From Pelagihabitans pacificus (lineage in GTDB: Bacteria > Bacteroidota > Bacteroidia > Flavobacteriales > Flavobacteriaceae), in the NCBI RefSeq assembly GCF_009371985.2, contig NZ_VIKU02000003.1, forward strand, positions 491,693 to 555,692: a DNA stretch of 64,000 nucleotides, written 5' to 3'. The notes under the pieces were generated by a model that saw only the letters and a list, made by a program, of their open reading frames with translations, ran no database searches and was not told the origin of the DNA. The translations under genes were made by a program, and so were the position numbers. This document shows, piece after piece, positions 46,489-55,237 of the stretch (position 1 is its first letter; the number at the start of each line of letters is the position of its first letter).

Positions 46489-46935
46489 ATGAACAAACTG
46501 ATCCCAGCTTTACTGCTCACAATGAGCTCGTTACTTATGAATGCCCAATCCTTTGACTTTCAATACGATCATTATTCGTTTATCGTGAGAGATCTGGAAA
46601 AAGTAGGTGATTTTTATGCGAATGTGCTACAATTGGAAGAGATTCCCCATCCATCGGCAGCCACTGGTTTTCGCTGGTTCAGGATTCAGGGGAATTCCCA
46701 ATTGCATTTGATCGGCAAGGACAGTGTGGCCATGGAGCACAGTAAGAGCGTGCACCTATGCCTCGCTACCCAAAATCTCGACCAATTTATCGCCCATTTG
46801 GAAAATTCAGGGGTACCCTATTGGGACTGGCCTGGAAAGAAAAACGCGGTAACTGACCGCGCCGATGGGGTCCGACAGATTTATATCAAGGATCCGGAAA
46901 ACAATTGGGTCGAAATCAATACGGCGCAACACTAA
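46489..46935 (+). CDS. Secreted VOC-family (glyoxalase-like) protein
   Basis: A 148-residue protein with a signal peptide ending NAQS (about residue 20) and two beta-alpha-beta-beta-beta repeats of the vicinal-oxygen-chelate fold: DHYSFIVRDLEKVGDFYANVLQL and KSVHLCLATQNLDQFIAHLE ... IYIKDPENNWVEI. The metal-site residues His, His and Glu (DHYSF, VHLCL, NWVEI) are all present. Extracytoplasmic location is unusual for the family. The substrate is unknown. Confidence 0.85.
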   Translation: MNKLIPALLLTMSSLLMNAQSFDFQYDHYSFIVRDLEKVGDFYANVLQLEEIPHPSAATGFRWFRIQGNSQLHLIGKDSVAMEHSKSVHLCLATQNLDQFIAHLENSGVPYWDWPGKKNAVTDRADGVRQIYIKDPENNWVEINTAQH

Positions 46936-46998
46936 GGTTATAAAAGAAATATGTAATTTGATTGTTGAAGTTCGAAGTGCGAAATCGGAAATACGTTC

Positions 46999-47032
46999 AC
47001 TTTGGAATTTGGTGTTTGGGATTTGGAATTTT
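46999..47032. repeat. Short tandem-like TTTGG repeat
   Basis: The stretch between the VOC and pirin genes reads TTTGGAATTTGGTGTTTGGG then ATTTGGAATTT, a degenerate repeat of a TTTGGAATT unit, preceded by another GTTCGAAGTGCGAAATCGGA. No gene is near. I recall similar runs between genes in other Flavobacteriia; here it is only described. Confidence 0.4.
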
Positions 47033-47074
47033 TAAAGACCGCAGGCCGTATCTTCGCAATAAATAAAACAAGTA

Positions 47075-48073
47075 ATGAGTACTAGTATCCTATCGACCTT
47101 TCCATTGGGGTTTCCCTGGCAGACCCAAGACCCCTTTTTGTTTTGTGTGTATCACCTAGACCATTACCCCAAAGGAAATGGCGAAATGGGTCCCGATGCA
47201 TCCTTGGAGGGCCGTAATCTGGGCAATGACTTTCTTATCAAAGACGGTTGGCGTATGTATCATGGGCAGACCATCCCCGGATTCCCTTCCCATCCACATC
47301 GCGGTTTTGAGACCATCACCATTGTGAACAAAGGGTTTTGTGATCATTCGGATTCCTTAGGGGCTGCGGGACGTTTCGGGGAAGGGGACGTACAATGGAT
47401 GACCGCTGGACGCGGTGTACAACATTCCGAAATGTTCCCCTTGTTGAGAACGGATAGCGAAAACACATTGGAACTATTTCAAATTTGGTTGAATCTCCCT
47501 CAAAATAACAAGCTTGTAGCGCCACATTTCAAAATGCTATGGCATGAAGACATTCCTGTGGTGAAAGAGGACAGTGCCGCCATAAAGATCATTGCAGGCA
47601 CCTATAAAACAAGGAATGCACCTGACCCCGCACCAGACTCTTGGGCCGCCCATGGCGATAACGAGGTAGCGATATGGAACATACTTGTCGATGCGAATGG
47701 CTCTGTTGTCCTTCCGAAGGCATCGAATGAGGCGCTCAGAACCCTTTATTTTTATGAGGGGGATACGCTGGGCATCGCCGATCAGGAAATCGTTGTCAAC
47801 TTTGGAGCTCAGGTAGACGCCTCGAAGGAACTAACCATCAGTGCAGGGAACAAAACAGCCCATTTGCTAGTGCTTCAAGGCAAGCCCGTAAACGAACCGG
47901 TCGCCCAATACGGTCCTTTTGTGATGAATACCCAAGCGGAAATACAACAAGCCATGCAAGAGTACCAACTGACCCAATTTGGGGGCTGGCCTTGGCCACA
48001 TGCCGATAATGTGCACCCTAGGGACAAGGGACGCTTCGCAAAATATCCTGATGGCAAATTGGTAGAGAAATAA
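47075..48073 (+). CDS. Pirin-family protein
   Basis: A 332-residue bicupin. The metal-binding pattern PSHPHRGFETITIVNKG (His pair), then DHSDS and MTAGRGVQHSEMF (His and Glu), is the pirin signature. Pirins bind Fe or Ni; characterised bacterial members act as quercetin dioxygenases or modulate transcription or metabolism. Length is slightly above the usual 290. It is a single cytoplasmic protein with no signal peptide. Confidence 0.9.
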   Translation: MSTSILSTFPLGFPWQTQDPFLFCVYHLDHYPKGNGEMGPDASLEGRNLGNDFLIKDGWRMYHGQTIPGFPSHPHRGFETITIVNKGFCDHSDSLGAAGRFGEGDVQWMTAGRGVQHSEMFPLLRTDSENTLELFQIWLNLPQNNKLVAPHFKMLWHEDIPVVKEDSAAIKIIAGTYKTRNAPDPAPDSWAAHGDNEVAIWNILVDANGSVVLPKASNEALRTLYFYEGDTLGIADQEIVVNFGAQVDASKELTISAGNKTAHLLVLQGKPVNEPVAQYGPFVMNTQAEIQQAMQEYQLTQFGGWPWPHADNVHPRDKGRFAKYPDGKLVEK

Positions 48074-48169
48074 TGATTGGTAGCGTTTATCGGGTATTTC
48101 TACATACCAAACCACTATATCTTACTTATAATTGCGTTTGAGCAACAAAACATTAATGCATACAAGCCA

Positions 48170-48568
48170 ATGAAGACAACGTTGCGGTTGGCCGCTCTCT
48201 ACAACCTGCTCTGGGGAGCATGGGTAGTACTTTTTCCCAATCATTTTTTTGACCTGGTAGGTATGGAGCCCTTGAACCATCCGATGGTGTGGCAAGGCAT
48301 GGGCATGGTTATCGGTGTTTACGGACTTGGCTATTGGTGGGCTTCCTATGATCCGATGCGACACTGGCCCATCGTTGCGGTGGGTTTCCTAGGAAAAATC
48401 TTTGGCCCCTTGGGCTTCCTTTTTAACTACCTTCAGGATATTGTGCCTTTCGAATTCGTCTATACCCTGATCACCAATGACTTTATCTGGTGGATTCCCT
48501 TTTTTCTGATATTAAAGAAAGTACATACCGAACACCAATGGCGACTGACCGATGCGAAGGATACTTAA
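48170..48568 (+). CDS. Small membrane protein of unknown function
   Basis: A 132-residue protein begun at the ATG at 48170 (MKTTLRLAAL); the longer frame from 48077 adds an unconserved hydrophobic tail. Hydrophobic segments near residues 8-25, 40-58, 65-85 and 100-118 suggest four membrane helices. I do not recognise the family. Its end overlaps the next gene by 17 bases, so both membrane proteins are likely co-translated. Confidence 0.75.
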   Translation: MKTTLRLAALYNLLWGAWVVLFPNHFFDLVGMEPLNHPMVWQGMGMVIGVYGLGYWWASYDPMRHWPIVAVGFLGKIFGPLGFLFNYLQDIVPFEFVYTLITNDFIWWIPFFLILKKVHTEHQWRLTDAKDT

Positions 48569-48929
48569 ATACGGTTTGGTTTTCTTCTATATAATAGCAG
48601 GCATCAACCATTTTATAAATCCCGAATTTTACGAAGGATTGATTCCCGATTACCTCCCCTACCCCGACTTCCTGAATTACCTTAGCGGCTTTCTGGAACT
48701 GGGACTCGGAGTATTGGTGCTTTTTCCGGATACTCAAAAATGGGCCTGTTATGGCATTATCCTCTTACTGATTTTGTTGATGCCCTCCCATGTTTATTTC
48801 ATTGAAATCGGATCTTGTGTCGAGAACAGTTTGTGCATAGCCCCATGGGTTTCATGGGTCCGATTGATCGTAATCCACCCGTTATTGATGTTTTGGGCCT
48901 GGAAAGTAGCACATCAACCAACCGAATAA
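48552..48929 (+). CDS. DoxX-like membrane protein
   Basis: A 125-residue protein with four membrane helices and the start LKYGLVFFYIIAGINHFINPEFY, then LPYPDFLNYLSGFLELGLG, which fit the DoxX/MauE-like group. Such small proteins are associated with quinone or sulfur redox reactions, but their chemistry is seldom known. It ends 16 bases inside the convergent GNAT gene. Confidence 0.83.
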   Translation: MRRILKYGLVFFYIIAGINHFINPEFYEGLIPDYLPYPDFLNYLSGFLELGLGVLVLFPDTQKWACYGIILLLILLMPSHVYFIEIGSCVENSLCIAPWVSWVRLIVIHPLLMFWAWKVAHQPTE

Positions 48930-49237
48930 CCGGGAGCTAGGAGACCGTCTGCCATCTCAGGATGTCTTTTGAGATACGCCGCAACAAATGGGCAAAGCGG
49001 TGCCATTTTAAGTCCCGTTTGTTTGATGTGATCCAATACTTTGCTCACAAGTGCGCTACCTACTCCCTGCCCTTCCAGCGCATTAGGCACCTCCGTATGG
49101 GTCAGATAGATGATGTTTTGCTTTGAAATCATATAGTCGGTGAAGGCGACCTGATCGTCGATCTTCAATTCAAATCTTTTTTTGTCCCCGCTATCATTGT
49201 TGATCAGGGGAATATGTTCCCAGTTTTGTTTTCCCAT
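48914..49237 (-). CDS. GNAT N-acetyltransferase of the YjdJ/COG2388 type
   Basis: A 107-residue minimal acetyltransferase. IIYLTHTEVPNALEGQGVGSALVSKVLDHIK is the core with the acetyl-CoA pyrophosphate loop, and CPFVAAYLKRHPEM is the conserved C-terminal helix of this short family. It starts two bases after the UBP zinc-finger stop and is the last gene of the kinase/flavoprotein operon. Acceptor unknown; an amine of a small molecule or protein is the usual target. Confidence 0.85.
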   Translation of the reverse strand: MGKQNWEHIPLINNDSGDKKRFELKIDDQVAFTDYMISKQNIIYLTHTEVPNALEGQGVGSALVSKVLDHIKQTGLKMAPLCPFVAAYLKRHPEMADGLLAPGYSVG

Positions 49238-49239
49238 AT

Positions 49240-49521
49240 TTAAAATCGTAAAAAGGTATTGTGTTCATAGCACCAGGCCCAACCTTCGTTCGGCTCGGCG
49301 GACGTAATGACGGCATGACCGTAGTCCGCGCCGTGTTTGCTGGCATGCCTGTTCGGTGAGGAATCGCAACAGAGGGTGATGCCACAATCCTGACAGGTTC
49401 GCAAGTGCACCCAGCTATCCCCTGTCTTTACGCATTCCTCACATTCATAGGCCTTCGTTATTTTTCTATTTTTTGGTTCGAAGGTTCTCAAATGTTCACA
49501 CCTATTCTTTTTTGGCGCCAT
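49240..49521 (-). CDS. UBP-type zinc-finger protein
   Basis: A 93-residue stand-alone ZnF-UBP domain. The ligand pattern CxH (Cys8, His10), CxxC (Cys27, Cys30), CxxC (Cys43, Cys46), Cys51/Cys52, His59, His63 and His69 is the full set for the fold that in eukaryotes binds the free C-terminus of ubiquitin. Bacteria lack ubiquitin, so the ligand here must differ. It starts two bases after the REC-flavoprotein stop, so it belongs to the same transcript. Confidence 0.88.
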   Translation of the reverse strand: MAPKKNRCEHLRTFEPKNRKITKAYECEECVKTGDSWVHLRTCQDCGITLCCDSSPNRHASKHGADYGHAVITSAEPNEGWAWCYEHNTFLRF

Positions 49522-49523
49522 AC

Positions 49524-51188
49524 CTAAATCTCCGCTAAATATTCATGTACGAATTTGATGGCCATCGATCCTTCACCGACTGCCGAAGCCACCCGGTTCA
49601 TGGCCCCGGCCCGCACATCGCCCGAAGCGAAGATACCTGGACTACAGGTTTCCAATAAAAAAGGTTCCCTCGTCTGTTTCCAAATTTGTTTAAAATTCCC
49701 GTATTTGACCAAATCACGACCCGTTTCCAGGAAACCCCGTTCGTTCTTGAGGATATCGAGTGTAATCCAATCGGTATAGGGCTTCGAACCGATAAAGATA
49801 AATAGGGCCTGTGCTTCCACGGTAGTGACTTCGTTCTTCTTTGAATTCTTCAATTCGAGATGGGAAAGGCGCTCTCCATCGCCACTTGCTTTGGTAATCG
49901 TTGTATTTGGCACCAAGGTGATATTATCGATTGCCTCAATTTGGTCGATCAGGTATTGGGACATGCTACTTGAAAGGTCTTCTTTGCGAATAACGATATA
50001 AACGTCCTTGGCAAAATTGGAAAGATATACCGCAGATTGTCCGGCTGAGTTCCCTCCACCTACTATATACACCTGTCTATCTTTACATGCCTGCGCCTCG
50101 GTCATCGACGACCCGTAATATATGCCGGCACCGGTGTAATCTTCCACCCCCTCGGCAGGTAATTTTCGGTAGTTTACCCCCGTGGAAACGACAATACTCT
50201 TCGTTTGAACGGTACTGCCATCATCCAAGGTCAGTATTTTATAATTGTCCTTGGTCGCAATGGACACTACCTCCCTCGGGGATAAAAACTCGATTCCAAA
50301 CCTTCGCGCTTGCGTAATGGCCCTATGTGTCAATTCCTGACCACTAAGCCCGTTGGGAAATCCAAGGTAATTTTCAATCCGGGAACTCGTCCCTGCTTGT
50401 CCACCCGGTGCCTTGCGCTCGATCAGCAAGGTTTTCAATCCTTCCGAGCCACCGTATACCGCTGCGGCCAATCCCGAAGGGCCTGCCCCGATAATCGTGA
50501 CATCGTACAAGGTTTCCTTGGCGGTGACATTTAATCCCAAACGTTCCGCCAACTCGGGGATCGTTGGATTTTTGATACACTCCCCATCGGGAAAGGAGAC
50601 TACCGGCATATCTTTCGGCTCCAACTCATAAAGTTCCGAGATTTCCTGGGCTTTTTCGCTGGTTTCGATATCCAACCATTGAAAGGGAAAAAGATTGCTC
50701 GACAGAAAGTCTTTGATATCGTGCGTATGTGGGTTGTATTGATATCCCAGTACCTTGAGTCCGTCAAATTCAGGCATATAGTTCAGTTGCCATACCGCCA
50801 ATAAATCATCCAAAACAGGATATAATTTTTCTTCCGGCGGATTCCAAGGTTTCGAGAGGTAATAATCCAACTGCACATCGTTGATGGCCTTGATTGCGGC
50901 ATCGGTGTCGGAATAGGCGGTCAAAAGCACTTTTTTCGCTTCGGGGTACTGATTTTTGGCCTGTGATAAAAATTCCACACCCAGCATTTCGGGCATGCGT
51001 TGGTCGACCAGGAAAAGGGCTACCACCTCGCCCTTCTTTTTTAATTCGAGCAAGACCTCCAACCCTTCTTTCGGGGAATCGGTGCGTAGTATGCGGTATT
51101 CCTTTTGATAGTTCGACTTGAGGTCCCTGGTGACGGCGGCCAAGACCTGGGCATCGTCATCAAGCGCAAATATGATCGGTTTTTTCAT
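49524..51188 (-). CDS. Response-regulator/thioredoxin-reductase-like fusion flavoprotein
   Basis: A 554-residue fusion. Residues 1-125 form a receiver domain with acidic pocket DDD (10-12), phospho-acceptor Asp62 (FLVDQRMP), Thr90 and Lys113. Residues about 135-215 form a thioredoxin-like or linker domain (FPFQWLDIETSEKAQEISELYELEPKDMPVVSF). From about residue 226 a TrxR-like FAD/NAD(P) module follows (VTIIGAGPSGLAAAV, GGGNSAGQSAV, GIFASGDVRAG). The redox CxxC of thioredoxin reductase is absent: the place reads GIYYGSSMTEAQAC. It is therefore probably a flavoprotein whose activity is set by phosphorylation, or a redox-sensing regulator. It lies 23 bases after the histidine kinase gene. Confidence 0.9.
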   Translation of the reverse strand: MKKPIIFALDDDAQVLAAVTRDLKSNYQKEYRILRTDSPKEGLEVLLELKKKGEVVALFLVDQRMPEMLGVEFLSQAKNQYPEAKKVLLTAYSDTDAAIKAINDVQLDYYLSKPWNPPEEKLYPVLDDLLAVWQLNYMPEFDGLKVLGYQYNPHTHDIKDFLSSNLFPFQWLDIETSEKAQEISELYELEPKDMPVVSFPDGECIKNPTIPELAERLGLNVTAKETLYDVTIIGAGPSGLAAAVYGGSEGLKTLLIERKAPGGQAGTSSRIENYLGFPNGLSGQELTHRAITQARRFGIEFLSPREVVSIATKDNYKILTLDDGSTVQTKSIVVSTGVNYRKLPAEGVEDYTGAGIYYGSSMTEAQACKDRQVYIVGGGNSAGQSAVYLSNFAKDVYIVIRKEDLSSSMSQYLIDQIEAIDNITLVPNTTITKASGDGERLSHLELKNSKKNEVTTVEAQALFIFIGSKPYTDWITLDILKNERGFLETGRDLVKYGNFKQIWKQTREPFLLETCSPGIFASGDVRAGAMNRVASAVGEGSMAIKFVHEYLAEI

Positions 51189-51211
51189 TTAATTCAATCC
51201 TTAATTTAAAC

Positions 51212-52600
51212 TTATTCGATCGGCAAACAGACGGTAAAATTGGTTTCCCCTTTCCTAGAGCTCACTTTGATATCACCGTTGTGTTGTTGAATAATACGTT
51301 TAACGACTTCCAACCCCATTCCGGTACCCTCCCCTATCGGCTTCGTTGTGAAGAATGGATCAAAGATGGTACTTAGATTTTCCTTGGGGATACCTTCCCC
51401 ATTGTCTATGATTTCCGTCTTAATAAAATTCCCATCGCGGTTTACCTTAATGGTCAATCGACCCTGCTGGTCCATCGCGTCGACGGCATTATCAATTAGG
51501 TTCGTCCATACCTGATTGATTTCACTGACCATTATTTTGGGTTCGGGCAATTCTTCCTCGAAATATTTCTCGACCACAATGCCCTTTTGCTTCAGTTTAT
51601 GGTTCATCATGGTCAACGTGCTTTTAATGCCTTTGCGGATATCGGTTGCGGTGCGCTCGGGGGCGCTGTCCATATGGGTGTAGCTTTTTACGGAACTCAC
51701 CAAGGTTGAGATCCGTTGGGCCGCTTCCTGTATTTCGTCGACCATTTTTTCGGTCGTCAATACATTTTCGATCCACTCGATAGCCGTCGGAAAATTTCGG
51801 TCCCCGATGGCGGTATAAATTCTTTCCAAGGCATCCACATCCATACAGAAATCGAGCAGGGTCTCGGTGAGCTCATAGGCATTCTCTACTTGATGGTCTT
51901 CCAACCAGGTCTCCAAGACTTCTTCTTTTTCGGTACGTTCCAATAGCCCCATCGTATTCTCGGGTCGGTGGGTCAGCTTTTCGAACAACGTATCGTTGAT
52001 TACATCAATTTGTTCCGGAGTCGCTTTGACCGAAATAATCCTTTTAAATTTTTCGGGTACGTTGCCCAAATGCTTTTTCAACGCCACGGCACTTCGTGCC
52101 ATGGCCGAGGAGGGATTGTTCAATTCATGGGCCAAACCTGCCGAGAGTTTTCCAAGGGCCATCATTTTTTCCTCCTGTACATTGCGTTTGGCAAATTCCC
52201 GGGTTCGTGAGGTCATCACATGCACCAAGGCCTCGGTCAGCTCAAAATGGTTTCTGGTAAGTTCGTTAAAAGCCTCCTTGGGAAGGATCAACGCCTTCGC
52301 ATTACGGGTAGTTTCCCCAAAACCGATGGCCGTGGTGGCCCTGGAATAGGGTAATGCCCCGGAGATTTCATTTGTACGGATTTTAGCAACCTGCTTGTAG
52401 TTCCCATTTTGATCAACCTTGACATCGACCTCGCCTTCCAACAAGATAAACAGTTTATCGATCGCATCGCCTTTCTGAAAGATAAAACCTCCTTTAGGAA
52501 TGCTTTCCAAACGGGAATTATCGATCAGCCATTGCAATTGGTCTTCCGGGACTTCTGAAATAGCGGATACGTTTCTTAAATCTTGGGGGGTCACTTCCAT
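51212..52600 (-). CDS. Cyclic-nucleotide-binding-domain histidine kinase
   Basis: A 462-residue soluble kinase. Residues 20-135 form a cNMP-binding (CRP-like) domain (PKGGFIFQKGDAIDKLFILLEGEVDV). The kinase core has His158 in GLAHELNNPSSA, N box NLIDNAVDAMD, G1 DNGEGIP and G2 GEGTGMGLEV. No membrane segment or signal peptide is present, so it senses something in the cytoplasm. It is the first gene of a four-gene operon; its partner should be the receiver-flavoprotein encoded 23 bases downstream. Confidence 0.9.
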   Translation of the reverse strand: MEVTPQDLRNVSAISEVPEDQLQWLIDNSRLESIPKGGFIFQKGDAIDKLFILLEGEVDVKVDQNGNYKQVAKIRTNEISGALPYSRATTAIGFGETTRNAKALILPKEAFNELTRNHFELTEALVHVMTSRTREFAKRNVQEEKMMALGKLSAGLAHELNNPSSAMARSAVALKKHLGNVPEKFKRIISVKATPEQIDVINDTLFEKLTHRPENTMGLLERTEKEEVLETWLEDHQVENAYELTETLLDFCMDVDALERIYTAIGDRNFPTAIEWIENVLTTEKMVDEIQEAAQRISTLVSSVKSYTHMDSAPERTATDIRKGIKSTLTMMNHKLKQKGIVVEKYFEEELPEPKIMVSEINQVWTNLIDNAVDAMDQQGRLTIKVNRDGNFIKTEIIDNGEGIPKENLSTIFDPFFTTKPIGEGTGMGLEVVKRIIQQHNGDIKVSSRKGETNFTVCLPIE

Positions 52601-52815
52601 CCCCTAAAAATAAGCCATTGTACCACCTCCTGCAATACCCAAAATGTGAAGGAAATGTTATTAAGCCCAACTTATTTTATCAAAAAAGAAAAGGTTTTGA
52701 TCCACCTAAGGGAAAGTGGTTCCAATAGAGGCAAAAGGGTCAAGGATTCATTTAGATTGGGCCTCAATGCCCACAATAGCTACCGTCAGTAAAGGGTAAT
52801 GGCGCTGGTACCCCC

Positions 52816-54123
52816 CTAAAGACGAACTATCTTCGCGCCAATGGCCCGGAGTCGGTTATCGATATCCTCGTATCCACGGTCGATTTGCTCAATATTATGA
52901 ATAGTGGAGGTTCCTTTTGCCGAAAGCGCCGCGATCAAAAGGGAGACCCCCGCCCGAATATCGGGAGAGACCATCGTGGTTGCCTTTAAAGTCGATTTAA
53001 AATCGTGGCCGATGACCGTTGCACGATGTGGGTCGCATAGAATGATCTTGGCTCCCATATCGATGAGCTTGTCTACAAAGAACAAACGGCTCTCGAACAT
53101 TTTTTGATGTATAAGCAATTCTCCCCTTGCCTGCGTGGCGACCACCAGGATGATACTTAATAAATCAGGTGTCATTCCGGGCCACGGTGCATCGGCAATG
53201 GTTAGGATCGAACCATCGATGTAGTTCTGTATTTGGTAGCCGTCTTTGTGTTCCGGTACATAGATATCGTCTCCCCTGCGTTCGATTTGAATCCCCAATT
53301 TTTGAAAGACGTTCGGAATCTGCCCCAAATCGTTCCAACTTACGCTCTTTATGGTCAATTCGCTCTTGGTCATCGCGGCAAGTCCGATCCAGCTTCCTAT
53401 CTCGATCATGTCGGGTAGCATGCGGTGCTCGGTGCCTCCAAGGGAATTAACGCCTTCAATTTCCAACAGGTTCGAACCTACCCCGCTAATTTTGGCTCCC
53501 ATTCTGTTGAGCATCTTACAAAGTTGCTGCAGGTACGGCTCACAAGCCGCATTGTAAATGGTGGTCTTTCCTTCGGCTAATACTGCCGCCATTACGATAT
53601 TGGCCGTTCCGGTCACCGAAGCTTCGTCCAACAACATGTAAGTGCCTTTTAACTTTTTGGCTTCGACTCCGTAAAAATGTTCTTCCCGATTATACCGAAA
53701 GGTAGCACCGAGATTGATGAACCCTTCGAAATGCGTATCCAATCGGCGACGACCGATCTTATCCCCTCCGGGTTTCGGAATATATCCCTTCCCAAAACGC
53801 GCAAGCAGCGGACCTACCAGCATAATGGAACCCCTTAGGCCCCTTCCATCTTCCTTGAACTGGTCCGATTGCAGGTAATCTATGTTGATATCATCGGCCC
53901 TAAAGGCATAGGACCCTTTCCCTTTTTTTTGGATTTTTACACCCAGATCTTCCAAGAGCGAAATCAATTTATTGACGTCTACTATATCCGGTATATTATT
54001 GATGGTGACTTCCTCTGGGGTCAGGAGTACGGCACATAAAATCTGTAGGGCCTCGTTCTTGGCACCCTGGGGCGTGATTTCGCCTGAAAGTCGGTGACCG
54101 CCTTCAATTTTAAATGTTCCCAT
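52816..54123 (-). CDS. murA: UDP-N-acetylglucosamine 1-carboxyvinyltransferase
   Basis: A 435-residue EPSP-synthase-fold enzyme, catalysing the first step of peptidoglycan precursor synthesis from UDP-GlcNAc and phosphoenolpyruvate. N-terminal GAKNEALQILCA (residues 20-31) carries the conserved Lys-Asn. The loop that normally carries the catalytic/fosfomycin-binding Cys reads KPGGDKIGRRRLD, with Asp121 in place of Cys. The Asp form is active and insensitive to fosfomycin in other bacteria. It follows the DUF4290 gene by 14 bases. Confidence 0.94.
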   Translation of the reverse strand: MGTFKIEGGHRLSGEITPQGAKNEALQILCAVLLTPEEVTINNIPDIVDVNKLISLLEDLGVKIQKKGKGSYAFRADDINIDYLQSDQFKEDGRGLRGSIMLVGPLLARFGKGYIPKPGGDKIGRRRLDTHFEGFINLGATFRYNREEHFYGVEAKKLKGTYMLLDEASVTGTANIVMAAVLAEGKTTIYNAACEPYLQQLCKMLNRMGAKISGVGSNLLEIEGVNSLGGTEHRMLPDMIEIGSWIGLAAMTKSELTIKSVSWNDLGQIPNVFQKLGIQIERRGDDIYVPEHKDGYQIQNYIDGSILTIADAPWPGMTPDLLSIILVVATQARGELLIHQKMFESRLFFVDKLIDMGAKIILCDPHRATVIGHDFKSTLKATTMVSPDIRAGVSLLIAALSAKGTSTIHNIEQIDRGYEDIDNRLRAIGAKIVRL

Positions 54124-54137
54124 GTAGGATTGAGTGA

Positions 54138-54785
54138 TTAATACCGCTTTTTCCCGCGGCTGTTACTGTTTCTTTGGGACTTCTTAGAACTACTTCGTTG
54201 CGTTTTTGCCACCCTATTCTTAAGAAACTGCCCGCTTTCGGTCAAATTCTCACCGCTAAGATCGATTTGTCCGTCGCTTAGTTCGTACAGGTGTTTGAAG
54301 ATTATCTTATCGTCGACGGTATCCTTGTTCCAATTGAGGTAGCATTTTTTCATGTGATTGGCGATGGCATACTCCAAGCCATCCCTCATATCGCCCTTCT
54401 CCCATTTTACCGCCACATCGATCATCCGCTTGATATTATTTCCGTAGAAACGGTATTTCGGATGGTTTTGGGGATACTCCAAGGGCTCGGGGCGCTGCTG
54501 CAAGACTTCCTTACTGGTGATCGGGAAGGGTGAATCGACATCCAATTTAAAATCGGACATGATAAACAACTGATCCCAAAGTTTATGTTGAAAATCGGGA
54601 ACATCCCGAAGATGCGGTTGTAAATTACCCATTACGCTTATGATGGCCTTGGCTACGCGGTTACGTTCTTCCCGGTCTTCTATGGAAACCGCGTGGTCGA
54701 CCATTTTTTGGAAATGTCTTCCGTATTCCGGAATAATCAATTGTGGTCGTTCCGTATTGTACTCTAGATTTTCTACTGGATTCAA
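54138..54785 (-). CDS. DUF4290 protein
   Basis: A 215-residue protein; residues 1-165 match DUF4290 (YNTERPQLIIPEYGRHFQKMVDHAV, PKYRFYGNNIKRMID). The last 30 residues are a basic, Ser- and Arg-rich tail (KTQRSSSKKSQRNSNSRGKKR) that could bind nucleic acid. It is found in nearly all Bacteroidota and stands just before murA, but has no known function. A CAAAATTA -7 box is at 54847-54854. Confidence 0.85.
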   Translation of the reverse strand: MNPVENLEYNTERPQLIIPEYGRHFQKMVDHAVSIEDREERNRVAKAIISVMGNLQPHLRDVPDFQHKLWDQLFIMSDFKLDVDSPFPITSKEVLQQRPEPLEYPQNHPKYRFYGNNIKRMIDVAVKWEKGDMRDGLEYAIANHMKKCYLNWNKDTVDDKIIFKHLYELSDGQIDLSGENLTESGQFLKNRVAKTQRSSSKKSQRNSNSRGKKRY

Positions 54786-54870
54786 ATTGCGTGTTTTACT
54801 ATGTGGTATAAAGGAAAGTACTGTTGTAATAACGTCGGCAAATTAACAAAATTATGCCATACAACCTATT

Positions 54871-55158
54871 TTAGAGTGAGATTACCCCCTTAATGATGCT
54901 TACTTCCAAATATTTTTGAATGACCTCATCGGGATTTTTGCGATTTACCGTAATCGATACGCTGGTGTAGGTTCCTTTTTTTGATTGTTTTGATTCAATG
55001 ACCGCACCTGTATTATCAAAGATTTGATGTATTTTACTAATCTTTTCCTCTTCGGTAGGTACAATGAACTTATAGAGATAGTTCGATGGCCAAGTAGTAC
55101 TCTCTTCCAATTGCTTCTTGAGCCTTTTGTAAAATTCTTCCGATTTTTCGGTATCCAT
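54871..55158 (-). CDS. DUF493 (YbeD-like) protein
   Basis: A 95-residue cytoplasmic protein with the ACT-like ferredoxin-fold pattern WPSNYLYKFIVPTEEEKISKI and GTYTSVSITVNRKNPDEVIQKY. It resembles YbeD/DUF493. A minus-strand CAAAGATA box at 55172-55179 can serve as -7 promoter element. Function unknown. Confidence 0.82.
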   Translation of the reverse strand: MDTEKSEEFYKRLKKQLEESTTWPSNYLYKFIVPTEEEKISKIHQIFDNTGAVIESKQSKKGTYTSVSITVNRKNPDEVIQKYLEVSIIKGVISL

Positions 55159-55237
55159 AAAAATGTTTTTGCAAAGATAAGTGAAAACGCCAATTTTTTA
55201 AGCGTGGCAGTTTGATTACTTTTGTTGGTATAATCGA

